Source: Caballeronia sp. dw_19 (GTDB lineage Bacteria > Pseudomonadota > Gammaproteobacteria > Burkholderiales > Burkholderiaceae). Taken from it: 56,070 nucleotides of DNA. A model generated the notes under the pieces. The model saw nothing but the letters and a program-made list of their open reading frames with translations. It ran no database searches and was not told the DNA's origin. The translations under genes and the position numbers were made by a program. Within the stretch, counting starts at the first letter, position 1. Each line of letters begins with the position of its first letter. Shown one piece after another: positions 1 through 8,187 of this stretch. The DNA is taken from assembly GCF_018449515.1 (NCBI RefSeq), contig NZ_JAAVUQ010000047.1:1-56070 (forward strand), in the 5' to 3' direction.

Positions 1-135
1 GCAACCCGGCATAGACCCCGACCGTTAACCCCAGAACCGACCACCCCGGGCATTGACCCTCGACCACAAACCCCAAAACCGCCCCCCGGGCATTGCCCCC
101 GCCCCCTAACACCAAAATCACCACCTAAAGCCCTC
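1..135. repeat. Degenerate 40-bp GC-rich minisatellite
   Basis: About three degenerate copies of a roughly 40-bp unit with the skeleton CCCGGCATxGACCC, then CGACC, then TAACCCC and AAAACC. The same unit, in the same orientation, forms the outer right arm of the palindromic element at 10615-11787, so this is probably the right edge of a second copy cut off by the window start. No coding frame is visible. The Shine-Dalgarno sequence of the next gene (AGGAG, 141-145) follows at once, so the promoter of that gene must lie within or upstream of the repeat. Confidence 0.7.
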
Positions 136-156
136 ATCCAAGGAGTAAAAACAAAA

Positions 157-1179
157 GTGGCAACCCTGAAGGACGTCGCAACCTTGGCCGGCGTGGGCAT
201 GTCCACCGCATCCCGCGCCATCTCCGGCCGCGGACCCGTCTCCGCCGATGCACTCGCACGCGTGCAGGCAGCAATCGCCGAGCTGAACTTCCGGCCATCA
301 TCGCTCGGACGGGCGCTCTCGACGCAATCCCTCGGCATGATCGGCATCTTCGTGCCGTCGTTCTTCGGCCCCTACTATGGCACCATCCTCAAGCAAACCG
401 ATACAGAGTTGCGCCAGGTGCATCGCCATGTGGTAGTGGCAACGGGCTGCGGCGACGACTCGCCACGCGACCAGGCGATTGAAGCGGTGCAGTTCCTGAT
501 CGCCCGCGATTGCGATGGCATCGTGGTGACCAGCCACGACCTGCATGACGACGATCTCGTCAAGCTGCACCGCATGCACCCGAAAATGGTGTTCCTCAAT
601 CGCGACTTCGCACAGATGCCGGAGGCGTCGTTTTGCGCGGATCATCATAAGGGCGGGGTGCTGGCGGCGCAGACGCTGCTTGCGCATAAACACAAGAAAA
701 TAGCCGTGATTTCAGGGCCTTTCCAGGCTTCCGATAATCACGCGCGGATCGCAGGATTCTTCGATGAACTCGCTCGCAACGGCATTGACCGTGCTGAGGT
801 CCAGTTGATCGAATCGGACTTTTCGCCAGACGGCGGATATGACTCCGCGCGGCAACTGCTGGCGTCGAAGAAAAGGTTTACCGGGCTGTTCTGCGCCAAC
901 GACACCATGGCAATTGGCGCCTTGTCGTGTCTACAGCAAGCGGGCGTCTCGGTGCCGGACGATGTATCGGTAATCGGTTACGACGATGATTATTCGGCCG
1001 CGTTCTCCGCGCCGGGCCTGACATCGGTCCACATCCCGACCGCCGATCTCACGCAGAACGCCGTTCGGTGGTTGCTCAACGCGTGTTACGGGACTGCGTA
1101 CACGATCTATCGCGAGTTTCCCGTGACCGTCACCAACCGCGCGTCGGTTGCCGCACCACCGAAAAGAATGCGCGTGTAA
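157..1179 (+). CDS. LacI/GalR-family transcriptional regulator
   Basis: A 340-residue protein of normal LacI-family length. Residues 1-50 form the helix-turn-helix and hinge-helix DNA-binding domain (TLKDVATLAGVGMSTASRA, then NFRPSSLGRAL). Residues from about 60 to 330 form the periplasmic-binding-protein-like effector domain, with the family motifs GLFCANDTMAIGAL and VPDDVSVIGYDD. The start is GTG at 157 with AGGAG at 141-145. It lies beside a hexuronate/aldarate cluster but points away from a FadR-type regulator that is the better candidate for that operon, so its effector (probably a sugar or sugar acid) is unknown. It ends 9 bp before the convergent regulator gene. Confidence 0.9.
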   Translation: MATLKDVATLAGVGMSTASRAISGRGPVSADALARVQAAIAELNFRPSSLGRALSTQSLGMIGIFVPSFFGPYYGTILKQTDTELRQVHRHVVVATGCGDDSPRDQAIEAVQFLIARDCDGIVVTSHDLHDDDLVKLHRMHPKMVFLNRDFAQMPEASFCADHHKGGVLAAQTLLAHKHKKIAVISGPFQASDNHARIAGFFDELARNGIDRAEVQLIESDFSPDGGYDSARQLLASKKRFTGLFCANDTMAIGALSCLQQAGVSVPDDVSVIGYDDDYSAAFSAPGLTSVHIPTADLTQNAVRWLLNACYGTAYTIYREFPVTVTNRASVAAPPKRMRV

Positions 1180-1188
1180 TGCGAGCGC

Positions 1189-1935
1189 TCAAACGCTTGT
1201 CTGCGCGCGCCGCAGGCGCTCGCGGCTGTTGATCAGATGGAGCCGCATGGCGGTACGCGCCGAGTCGGCGTCACCACGCTCGATGGCATCGCATATCTGT
1301 TCATGCTCGCGATTCACGCGCGTCAGATAGTCCGCGTACTGGGCGGGCGGAATCTGCGTGGCGGTGAGGCGGGCGCGCGGGATCATGTGGATGCCGAGAT
1401 GCGTCATGATCTCCACGAAATAGCGGTTGCCGGTGGCATGCGCGATCTCGAGATGAAAGCGGATATCGGGCGATATGGTCTCGGTCGCCTCGCCCAGGTT
1501 GCGCTCGAAGTCGCTCAGCGCGCGCCGCATGGCGGCGATCCGCGTTTTGTCGCATCGCGCCGCGGCCAGTCCCGCGCTCTCCGTCTCCAGACTGATGCGG
1601 AGCTCGAGTACGGCGAGGGCGTCGATGGAACCGGCCACGTCGGCGGGATCAAGTTGAAAAAAGCCTCTGCCCGGCGCCTCGCAGACGAAGGTGCCAATGC
1701 CATGCCGTGTCTCCACGAGTCCCGCTGCCTGTAGCTTCGACAACGCCTCGCGCACGACCGTGCGGCTCACGTTGAAGCGCTGCACCATTTCCGCTTCGGT
1801 TGCGAGCCGGGCGCCCACCTTGAGCTCCGCGGTTTCGATCTGCTGGCGCAGAGCATCGACGAGTTCGGTCGTCAGGCTACGCCGTACCTGCGGGTGGGCC
1901 GGGGTTTCGAAGACAGCGCGAGTCGGTCTCTGCAC
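1189..1935 (-). CDS. FadR-subfamily GntR regulator (HTH plus FCD domains)
   Basis: A 248-residue regulator. Residues about 18-85 form the GntR winged helix (LKVGARLATEAEMVQRFNV, then SRTVVREALSKLQAAGLV). Residues about 105-235 form an all-helical FCD ligand domain with the metal-ligand pattern expected of the family (a D/H-rich RFHLEIAHATGN segment and later EHEQICDAIERGD). The start is GTG at 1935. It is divergent from the uronate dehydrogenase operon, and a perfect palindrome lies between them (2008-2017). FCD regulators of this type commonly repress hexuronate and aldarate genes (for example ExuR and UxuR), so I infer it controls udh, the transporter and perhaps garLR. The effector is not shown by the sequence. 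Confidence 0.88.
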   Translation of the reverse strand: MQRPTRAVFETPAHPQVRRSLTTELVDALRQQIETAELKVGARLATEAEMVQRFNVSRTVVREALSKLQAAGLVETRHGIGTFVCEAPGRGFFQLDPADVAGSIDALAVLELRISLETESAGLAAARCDKTRIAAMRRALSDFERNLGEATETISPDIRFHLEIAHATGNRYFVEIMTHLGIHMIPRARLTATQIPPAQYADYLTRVNREHEQICDAIERGDADSARTAMRLHLINSRERLRRAQTSV

Positions 1936-1968
1936 GGCTACCTCGGTTGGGATAATGTTTCACCAAAG

Positions 1969-2017
1969 TTGACAAACGGATTTGCGAATGATTATATGCA
2001 CGCTATAGTCATATGAC
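1969..2017 (+). promoter_or_regulatory. Sigma-70 promoter with palindromic operator for the udh operon
   Basis: TTGACA at 1969-1974, a 17-bp spacer and TTATAT at 1992-1997 make a good -35/-10 pair pointing at udh. Just downstream, at about the transcription start, lies the perfect palindrome GTCATATGAC (2008-2017). Its form (GT-N6-AC) and its place between a FadR-type regulator and its likely target suggest a repressor operator. A 9/10 match occurs at the garL promoter (7882-7891). Confidence 0.6.
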
Positions 2018-2107
2018 AACGTACAATAAAAACTGGATCAAGCGGCCGATCCAACCGAAAGGAGCGTGCAAGCTCCCGGTATCCGCGCTTATTGGAGACA
2101 GGCTTAC

Positions 2108-2929
2108 ATGGCCAATCAAGAACACGCAGTCCCGTTTAAACGCCTGTTGCTGACCGGTGCCGCCGGCGGCGTAGGCCAAGCCATTCGTTCACGCGTGTCC
2201 GCCTTCGCGGACAAGATCAGGGTGTCGGATCTGCCGGCCGCGTTGCGCCCGGACGCGGCGCCGCATGAAGAAGTCATTCCTTGCGATCTCTCGGACAAGC
2301 AGGCGGTCGACGCGCTGGTTGCCGGCTGCGATGCGGTCATCCATCTCGGCGGGGTATCGGTGGAACGGCCCTTCGAAGAAGTGCTGGAAGCCAATATCAA
2401 GGGGGTTTACAACCTCTACGAAGGCGCCCGCCGGCACGGTCTCAAGCGTGTCATCTTCGCCAGTTCCAATCACGTGACCGGGTTTTATCGGCAGGACGAG
2501 AAGATCGACGCGCATGCGCTGCGACGTCCCGACGGCTACTACGGCCTGTCCAAATCGTTCGGTGAAGACGTGGCGCAGTTCTATTTCGACCGCTACGGAA
2601 TCGAGACGGTGAGCATCCGTATTGGCTCGGCGTTTCCGGAGCCGAAGGATCGCCGGATGATGGCAAGCTGGCTCAGCTACGACGACCTGCTCGAACTCCT
2701 GCAACGCAGTCTATTTACGCCGAATGTCGGCCATACCGTGGTCTACGGGATGTCAGACAACGCGGTCACATGGTGGGACAACCGGTTTGCATCGAAGCTG
2801 GGATTCGTGCCGCGTGATTCGTCGGAGCCCTTCCGGGCGAAGATCGACGGGCAGCCGGCGCCTGAACCCGGCAGTGCCGTCGCCGTGTTGCAGGGCGGGG
2901 CGTTCACCACGACCGGGCCGTTCGAATAG
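2108..2929 (+). CDS. udh: Uronate dehydrogenase (NAD-dependent)
   Basis: A short-chain/extended SDR enzyme of 273 residues that oxidises D-galacturonate or D-glucuronate to the aldarolactone with NAD. It shows the Rossmann motif LLLTGAAGGVG near the N-terminus, the segment VIHLGGVSVERPF, the active-site serine region FASSNHVTGFY, the YYGLSKSFGED Tyr-x3-Lys motif, and RIGSAFPEPKDRRMMASWLS, all characteristic of the Udh family (about 270 residues). I chose ATG 2108 because GGAGA lies at 2094-2098; the GTG at 2066 has no usable ribosome site. It is the first gene of an operon with an ABC transporter, which fits uptake followed by oxidation. The lactonase and aldarate dehydratase are not nearby. 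Confidence 0.88.
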   Translation: MANQEHAVPFKRLLLTGAAGGVGQAIRSRVSAFADKIRVSDLPAALRPDAAPHEEVIPCDLSDKQAVDALVAGCDAVIHLGGVSVERPFEEVLEANIKGVYNLYEGARRHGLKRVIFASSNHVTGFYRQDEKIDAHALRRPDGYYGLSKSFGEDVAQFYFDRYGIETVSIRIGSAFPEPKDRRMMASWLSYDDLLELLQRSLFTPNVGHTVVYGMSDNAVTWWDNRFASKLGFVPRDSSEPFRAKIDGQPAPEPGSAVAVLQGGAFTTTGPFE

Positions 2930-3040
2930 CGTTTGCACAGAGTTTGATAAGCCCGCTGGCCCGGCGACGGACCGCGCCACGCGCCCGATGTGGCGACGAA
3001 AAACCGGCGCCGTGCACGACCTAACCTAGACATTGCTGCG

Positions 3041-3790
3041 ATGACTTTCTCTCTCGATTTCAGCCCGCTGCTTCCGTACTGGCCCGTCTTCCTGAAAGGC
3101 GCCTGGCTGACGTTGAAGATGACGACCGTGGCGGTGTTTTTCGGTGTGATCCTGGGTACGCTGGTCGCATTTGCGAAGCGCGGCAAGAACCGGCTTTTAT
3201 CGCGGCTCTGCTCGATCTATATCGAGGCTGTGCGCAACACGCCTTTTCTCGTGCAGATCTTCCTGCTTTACTTCGGGCTTGCCAGCTTCGGCGTGCGCAT
3301 GCCGACGTTCGCCGCCGCCGCGCTCGCGATGGTGATCAACATCGGCGCTTACGCGGCCGAGATCATTCGTGCGGGTCTTGAGTCGGTGCCGCGCGGGCAG
3401 ATCGAGGCGGCCGAATGCCTGGGCTTGTCGCGCTGGCGGATCGGCTGGCACGTGATGCTTCAGCCATCTATCGAAAAGGTTTATCCCGCGCTGACCAGCC
3501 AGTTCCTGCTGATGATGCAGGCCTCGGCCATTGCGTCGCAGATCTCGGCGGAAGAGCTCACGGCAACGGCGAACACCGTGCAATCCGACACCTTCCGCTC
3601 GCTCGAAACGTACATTGTCGTGGCGCTGCTGTATCTCGCGTTGTCGCTGCTGATCAAGCTGATTGCGTGGGCCGTGGGCGAGGTCGCGTTCAAGCGGCGG
3701 CGGGTCATGCGCCAGGCCGCGGAGCGGGCCGGCAAGCCGGTGCCGGACCAGGGGCGCATTGATACCGTGATTCCCGGAGGTGCGGCATGA
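3041..3790 (+). CDS. Polar-amino-acid-type ABC transporter permease 1
   Basis: An inner-membrane permease of 249 residues of the HisM/GlnP type. It begins with FSPLLPYWPVFLKGAWLTLKM and has about five hydrophobic segments. The cytoplasmic EAA loop is RGQIEAAECLGLSRWRIGW. I place the start at ATG 3041, since an in-frame start at 2990 would add an Arg-rich, non-hydrophobic extension unlike the family; the ribosome site at 3041 is weak. It overlaps the next permease gene by 4 bp. A transporter of this type normally carries amino acids, but its position inside a uronate/aldarate operon suggests a sugar-acid substrate. That is inference. Confidence 0.85.
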   Translation: MTFSLDFSPLLPYWPVFLKGAWLTLKMTTVAVFFGVILGTLVAFAKRGKNRLLSRLCSIYIEAVRNTPFLVQIFLLYFGLASFGVRMPTFAAAALAMVINIGAYAAEIIRAGLESVPRGQIEAAECLGLSRWRIGWHVMLQPSIEKVYPALTSQFLLMMQASAIASQISAEELTATANTVQSDTFRSLETYIVVALLYLALSLLIKLIAWAVGEVAFKRRRVMRQAAERAGKPVPDQGRIDTVIPGGAA

Positions 3791-4440
3791 CCGGCGGTTT
3801 CACTACGGCACATCTGTTTTACCTCGTGCACTCGATTTGGTGGACGCTCGTGCTCTCGGCGCTCGCCTTCGTGCTGGGCAGCATCGGCGGCTTCGGCGTG
3901 ATGCTCGCGCGCATCTCGCCGCGCCGCTGGCTCAGCCGTCCGGCGATGGTCTATATAGAAGCCATTCAGGGCATTCCGCTGCTGATCCTGCTGTTCATCG
4001 TCTACTTCGGTTTGTCCGTATATGGCTTCCAGGTACCGGCGCTGGTCGCGGCCGGCCTCGCGCTGATGGTCTACACGAGCGCGTATCTCGGCGACATCTG
4101 GCGCGGGTGTATCGACGCCATGCCGAAACCCCAATGGGAAGCCGCTGAGTGCCTGTCATTGACGCGCTGGCAGACCTTGCGCCTCGTGATCATTCCGCAG
4201 GCGCTGCGTCTCGCGCTGCCGCCAACGGTTGGTTTCGTGGTGCAGGTCATCAAGATGACATCGCTCGCTTCGGTGATTGGTTTCGTCGAATTGACCCGCG
4301 CCGGCCAGATCATCAACAACTCGATTTTTCAGCCGTTCCTCGTGTTCGGGCTGGTCGGGGTCTTCTATTTCGTGCTGTGTTATCCGCTCTCGCGCTGGAG
4401 CCAATCGATGGAGAAAAAGCTCAATGTCGGCAATCGTTAA
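3787..4440 (+). CDS. Polar-amino-acid-type ABC transporter permease 2
   Basis: A 217-residue inner-membrane permease, partner of the preceding one. It has the EAA loop MPKPQWEAAECLSLTRWQT and a last hydrophobic segment near residues 180-205. The start ATG overlaps the upstream stop (ATGA) and is preceded by GGAGG at 3776-3780. The 3' end overlaps the ATPase gene by 17 bp, so the three cytoplasmic and membrane components are translationally coupled. The two permeases would form the heterodimeric pore of the importer. Confidence 0.87.
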   Translation: MTGGFTTAHLFYLVHSIWWTLVLSALAFVLGSIGGFGVMLARISPRRWLSRPAMVYIEAIQGIPLLILLFIVYFGLSVYGFQVPALVAAGLALMVYTSAYLGDIWRGCIDAMPKPQWEAAECLSLTRWQTLRLVIIPQALRLALPPTVGFVVQVIKMTSLASVIGFVELTRAGQIINNSIFQPFLVFGLVGVFYFVLCYPLSRWSQSMEKKLNVGNR

Positions 4441-5152
4441 GCTCGGGGACGTCTATAAGAGCTTCGGCTCGAATCAGGTGCTCAAGGGCGTGTCACTGGA
4501 AGTGGCCAAGGGCGAAATGATCGCCGTGATCGGCGCGAGCGGTTCAGGGAAAAGCACGGCGCTTCGGTGTATCGATCGTCTGGAAACCATCGACCGGGGC
4601 ACGATCGAGGTATGCGGCATTCGTGTCGATGACCCGAAGGTGGACCTGCACCAGTTGCGCCGTGAAGTCGGCATCGTGTTTCAAAGCTACAACCTGTTCG
4701 CGCACCTCACCGTGGAAGAAAACATCATGCTGGCGCTGCGCCACGTGAAAAAACTCGGACGCGATGAAGCCCGCCGAGTGGCAATGAAGGTCCTCGATCA
4801 GGTCGGCCTCGCGCAAAAAGCCGATGCGTACCCGGAGCAGCTTTCGGGCGGACAGCAGCAGCGCGTGGCGATAGCGCGGTCGCTCGCGATGTCGCCGAAG
4901 GTCATGCTGTTCGACGAAGTGACGTCCGCGCTCGATCCGCAACTGACCGGCGAAGTGCTGCGCGTGATGGAGGATCTGGCGAAGGACGGCATGACGATGC
5001 TGCTGGTCACGCACGAAATGGCGTTTGCCAAGCGCATGGCGGACCGGATCATTTACATGCATCAGGGGAAGGTGTGGGAGGTCGGCAGCGGCGACATGCT
5101 CGACGCGCCGCAGACGCCCGAGTTACGCACGTTCCTGAACAACGGCCTGTAG
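4424..5152 (+). CDS. Polar-amino-acid-type ABC transporter ATP-binding protein
   Basis: A 242-residue ABC ATPase of the GlnQ/HisP group. Visible motifs are Walker A GASGSGKST (about residues 36-44), a Q-loop in FQSYNLF, the signature LSGGQQQRVAIARSL, Walker B VMLFDEVTSALDP (Val in place of the usual Pro after DE, a variant also found in this group) and the H-loop LLVTHEM. It energises import through the two permeases encoded just upstream, and the substrate-binding protein gene follows after 64 bp. Context points to uronate or aldarate uptake. Confidence 0.9.
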   Translation: MSAIVKLGDVYKSFGSNQVLKGVSLEVAKGEMIAVIGASGSGKSTALRCIDRLETIDRGTIEVCGIRVDDPKVDLHQLRREVGIVFQSYNLFAHLTVEENIMLALRHVKKLGRDEARRVAMKVLDQVGLAQKADAYPEQLSGGQQQRVAIARSLAMSPKVMLFDEVTSALDPQLTGEVLRVMEDLAKDGMTMLLVTHEMAFAKRMADRIIYMHQGKVWEVGSGDMLDAPQTPELRTFLNNGL

Positions 5153-5216
5153 CTTTTAACCTATAGGCCAGGCTCGCAAAATATCTTTTGAACCGATCAT
5201 AAAAATGGAGACTGCT

Positions 5217-6011
5217 TTGAAGACCAACCGTTTCATCATGCGCGGCTGCGTGGCCGCATTGTTGCTCGCGGGCGTAGCGCACAGCGCGATGGCCGACCAG
5301 CTCGACGACATCAAGAAGGCGGGAAAGATCCGCGTGGCGATCGCGATGGGCACGCCGCTGTTCAGTTACGCCGATGCCAACCTTCAGCCAGCAGGGTCCG
5401 ATGTGGACACGGCCGTGGCGCTTGCCAAGGACCTTGGCGTGAAACTTGAACTCGTGCAGATCACGAATGCCGCACGTGTGCCGACCTTGCAGGCCAAGCG
5501 CGCGGATCTCGTGATAGCCGATCTCTCGATCACGCCTGAACGCGCGAAGGTGGTCGACTTCTCGATTCCCTATGCGGTCATCACGATCATCGTAGGCGGG
5601 ACGAAAAATGAGAACGTCAAGAATTACGATGACCTGAATGGCAAGACAATCGGCCTCACGCGCGCCACCGTCAACGACACCATCACGACGCAAATGGCGA
5701 AGGGTGCACAGATTCAGCGTTATGAAGACGACGCGACGCTGATCACATCGATGGTGACGGGGCAGGTCGACCTCTTCTCCAGCACGCCGTCGAACCTGGC
5801 CGAGATAATCAAGCGCGCGCCTAACCGCAATGTGGAATTGAAGTTCGCGCAGAAGGATTTCGATTTGGGAATTGCGATGAACAAGGACGAGCCGAAGCTC
5901 AAGGAGTGGGTCAATAACTGGGTGAGCACGAACCAGAAGAATGGCACGCTCAACACGATCTACAAGAAGTATCACGGCCGCGATTTGCCCGCGAGCGTGA
6001 CCAAGGGTTAA
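5217..6011 (+). CDS. Periplasmic substrate-binding protein, SBP family 3
   Basis: A secreted solute-binding protein of about 264 residues: a signal peptide (MRGCVAALLLAGVAHSAMA, then cleavage before DQLDD) and an SBP_bac_3 fold with LDDIKKAGKIRVAIAMGTPL at the N-terminus and ADLSITPERAKVVDFSIPY in the ligand-cleft region. I prefer the TTG at 5217, with GGAGA at 5207-5211 well spaced before it; an in-frame ATG at 5205 has no ribosome site. It is the last gene of the transporter operon and is followed by a strong terminator. The family mostly binds amino acids; the uronate context makes a sugar-acid ligand plausible but unproven. Confidence 0.85.
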   Translation: MKTNRFIMRGCVAALLLAGVAHSAMADQLDDIKKAGKIRVAIAMGTPLFSYADANLQPAGSDVDTAVALAKDLGVKLELVQITNAARVPTLQAKRADLVIADLSITPERAKVVDFSIPYAVITIIVGGTKNENVKNYDDLNGKTIGLTRATVNDTITTQMAKGAQIQRYEDDATLITSMVTGQVDLFSSTPSNLAEIIKRAPNRNVELKFAQKDFDLGIAMNKDEPKLKEWVNNWVSTNQKNGTLNTIYKKYHGRDLPASVTKG

Positions 6012-6027
6012 GCCTGTATGACGTGAA

Positions 6028-6064
6028 AAAGGGCATCGCGATGTTGATCGCGATGCCCTTTCTT
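6028..6064. terminator. Bidirectional rho-independent terminator
   Basis: A perfect 15-bp stem (6028-6042 pairing with 6047-6061) closes on the 4-nt loop GTTG. The stem is A-rich on the left and T-rich on the right, followed by TCTTATTT, so it can act on both strands. It sits between the convergent transporter operon and garL-garR, as expected for a shared terminator. Confidence 0.9.
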
Positions 6065-6081
6065 ATTTGCCCGGCAGCGGA

Positions 6082-6978
6082 TCAGGCCACTGGCGCCTGA
6101 CCGATCTCGTGGTTGGCCAGATACTCCAGCGCGCGAACCATCCCGGAGTGATCCCATGCCTTGCCGCCATGCGCCGCGCAGGCGTTGAACAGCGCCTGGC
6201 ACGTCGCGGTGTTGGGCAGCGACACACCAAGCGATTGCGCCGTCGAGAGCGCGAGGTTCAAATCCTTCTGATGCAATTCAATGCGAAAGCCCGGATTGAA
6301 CGTGCGTTTGGTCATGCGTTCGCCGTGCACTTCCAGAATCCGCGACGACGCGAAACCGCCCATCAACGCGGTACGCACTTTCTCCGCATCGACACCGGCT
6401 TTGGACGCCAGCAACAACGCTTCGCCGACCGCTTCGATTGTCGCCGCGACGATCACCTGGTTCGCCAGCTTGCAGACCTGTCCCGCGCCGACTTCGCCGA
6501 TCAGCGAGATGTTTTTCCCCATCATGTCGAAGAGCGGTTTCACGCTGTCGAAGGTGGCTTGCGAGCCGCCGACCATGATCGTGAGCGATGCGGCTTTCGC
6601 GCCGACTTCGCCACCCGAGACGGGCGCGTCCAGATAGTCCGCGCCGCGTTCGCGCACTTTCGCTGCGAACTCGCGGGTCGCGATGGGCGAGATCGAGCTC
6701 ATGTCCACTACGACCTGGCCTTGGCGCAGCGCGGCGACCACGCCGTTCTCGCCGAACAGCACACGCTCCACGTCCGGCGTATCCGGCACCATGACGAAGA
6801 TCACGTCCGATTGCGCTGCGACCGCGGCCGGGCTGTCGCACGCAATTGCGCCGGCCTGGGTTAGCGTGTCCGGTACGCCGCTGCGAGTAAACGCCGCCAG
6901 TGCCACGCCATTCTTGATGAGGTTCTCGGCCATGGGTTTGCCCATGATGCCAAGACCGATGAAGCCTGCTTTTTGCAT
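6082..6978 (-). CDS. garR: Tartronate semialdehyde reductase (2-hydroxy-3-oxopropionate reductase)
   Basis: A 298-residue beta-hydroxyacid dehydrogenase that reduces tartronate semialdehyde to D-glycerate. It shows the N-terminal Rossmann motif GFIGLGIMGKPMAENLIKNG, the substrate-binding signature DAPVSGGEVGAKAASLTIMV and the catalytic Lys/Asn region QVCKLANQVIVA. I start it at ATG 6978, preceded on its strand by GGAG; a longer frame reaching 7089 would overlap garL and add a non-homologous leader. It follows garL by 44 bp in an operon, matching the last two steps of glucarate/galactarate breakdown. Confidence 0.9.
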   Translation of the reverse strand: MQKAGFIGLGIMGKPMAENLIKNGVALAAFTRSGVPDTLTQAGAIACDSPAAVAAQSDVIFVMVPDTPDVERVLFGENGVVAALRQGQVVVDMSSISPIATREFAAKVRERGADYLDAPVSGGEVGAKAASLTIMVGGSQATFDSVKPLFDMMGKNISLIGEVGAGQVCKLANQVIVAATIEAVGEALLLASKAGVDAEKVRTALMGGFASSRILEVHGERMTKRTFNPGFRIELHQKDLNLALSTAQSLGVSLPNTATCQALFNACAAHGGKAWDHSGMVRALEYLANHEIGQAPVA

Positions 6979-7022
6979 GTCTATCTCCACAAGTTGTCGG
7001 GGTGCTTCCTGTTTCCGTTCCG

Positions 7023-7808
7023 CTACTTCTGCATGAAATGTTTTTGCACAGCTTGCGCCGCATTCCTGAGAAGGCCCATGTCGGCGCAAACGGCGATCAC
7101 CTGGCAGCCCATCGACAGATACCGTTCCGCGTCGGCCTGCACGGGAGCCAGTGTGCCGCTCGCTTTGCCTGCAGCGCGGGCACGCTCGAAGACGTGTGCG
7201 ATGGCCTGCTGCACGTCCGGGTGATTCGGATTGCCAAGTTGCCCATACGATGCCGCCAGATCCGACGGGCCGAGGAACACGGCGTCAACGCCTTCGACGG
7301 CAAGAATCTCATCGATTGCATCAACCGCCGTCCGGCTTTCGATCTGCACCACGACGCAGATGTTGTCGTTCGCGGTGCTTAAGTAGTCACTTACGGTTCC
7401 GTAGCGATTACCGCGATGACCCACCGACACCCCGCGAATTCCTTGCGGCGGATAACGCGTGGCGGCGACGGCACGAGCGGCATCGGCGGCGCTGTCGACG
7501 AAGGGGATCAGGAAGTTGAAGAAGCCGCTATCAAGCAGCCGCTTGATCACCACGCTGTCATTGGCCGGCGGCCTCACCACGGGGGCGCTACGGCTGTCCT
7601 TGAGCGCCATGAGCTGGGGGATCAGGGTAAGGACGTCGTTGGGCGCGTGCTCGGCGTCGAGCAGGATCCAGTCGAAGCCCAGCAAGCCGAGCAGTTCGGT
7701 CGTGATCGGGCTGCCGAGCGAGGCCCAGCATCCGATCTGGGTTTCGTTCTTCAGGACCGACTGGCGAAATGTGTTGGGCAAGGGCTGGTAAGGCGAAGAC
7801 GGTGTCAT
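7023..7808 (-). CDS. garL: 2-dehydro-3-deoxyglucarate aldolase (HpcH/HpaI family)
   Basis: A 261-residue class II aldolase that splits 5-keto-4-deoxy-D-glucarate into pyruvate and tartronate semialdehyde. Family marks: LLGFDWILLDAEHAPND, the Arg of RPPANDSVVIKRLLDSGF, and the metal-ligand acids in VVQIESRTAV and FLGPSDLAASYG. The start is ATG 7808 with AGGAA upstream on the minus strand. Together with garR it completes the lower part of the aldarate pathway that begins with udh on the other strand. The family has broad relatives (HpaI, RhmA), so exact specificity rests on the neighbours. Confidence 0.87.
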   Translation of the reverse strand: MTPSSPYQPLPNTFRQSVLKNETQIGCWASLGSPITTELLGLLGFDWILLDAEHAPNDVLTLIPQLMALKDSRSAPVVRPPANDSVVIKRLLDSGFFNFLIPFVDSAADAARAVAATRYPPQGIRGVSVGHRGNRYGTVSDYLSTANDNICVVVQIESRTAVDAIDEILAVEGVDAVFLGPSDLAASYGQLGNPNHPDVQQAIAHVFERARAAGKASGTLAPVQADAERYLSMGCQVIAVCADMGLLRNAAQAVQKHFMQK

Positions 7809-7881
7809 GGCTAGGCTTCCTCTGGCTTGACGCCTTGAGTTGGACGCCGAAGTATCCCGGCAATCTCATACGTTATCAGAC

Positions 7882-7914
7882 GTCATATTACATCGCGGCT
7901 TTTCGGAACCGCAA
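7882..7914 (-). promoter_or_regulatory. Candidate garL promoter and operator
   Basis: On the minus strand, TTGCGG (7914-7909), an 18-bp spacer and TAATAT (7890-7885) form a plausible promoter reading into garL. The -10 hexamer overlaps GTAATATGAC (7891-7882), which matches 9 of 10 bases of the perfect palindrome at the udh promoter (2008-2017). This suggests both arms of the pathway answer to the same FadR-type repressor. Confidence 0.45.
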
Positions 7915-7945
7915 GTGCATTGGCGGGTTGAAAAGGCCGACAAGG

Positions 7946-7971
7946 CGTATTCCCCTACCGTATTCCCCTAC
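7946..7971. repeat. 13-bp tandem duplication in the garL/chemoreceptor gap
   Basis: Two adjacent perfect copies of CGTATTCCCCTAC (7946-7958 and 7959-7971). They lie in a 464-bp gene-free stretch (7809-8272) that otherwise holds the garL promoter and the chemoreceptor promoter. No function is evident. Confidence 0.6.
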
Positions 7972-8187
7972 GATAAGCGCCGTTCTTCTATAGACCCATG
8001 CGCGACTGGGGGCTGCACGCCCTTGCCGGAATGACAAGTCTTGCGGCTTACGAGGTCCCAAGGTATGGCCACGCATATAACCGGTATTTGTCGAATTGCC
8101 GTCCGGCACTGCATGACTCCCGCCAGAGCCTTATAAAAAAAGGCTTTGCGCCATCCCGCCGCAATCTGTTCCATCTGCTTGCGCGTC

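Noticed and set aside
2066..2107. Upstream GTG start for uronate dehydrogenase
   Set aside because: The GGAG lies only one base before it, while ATG 2108 has a well-spaced GGAGA and matches the family start.
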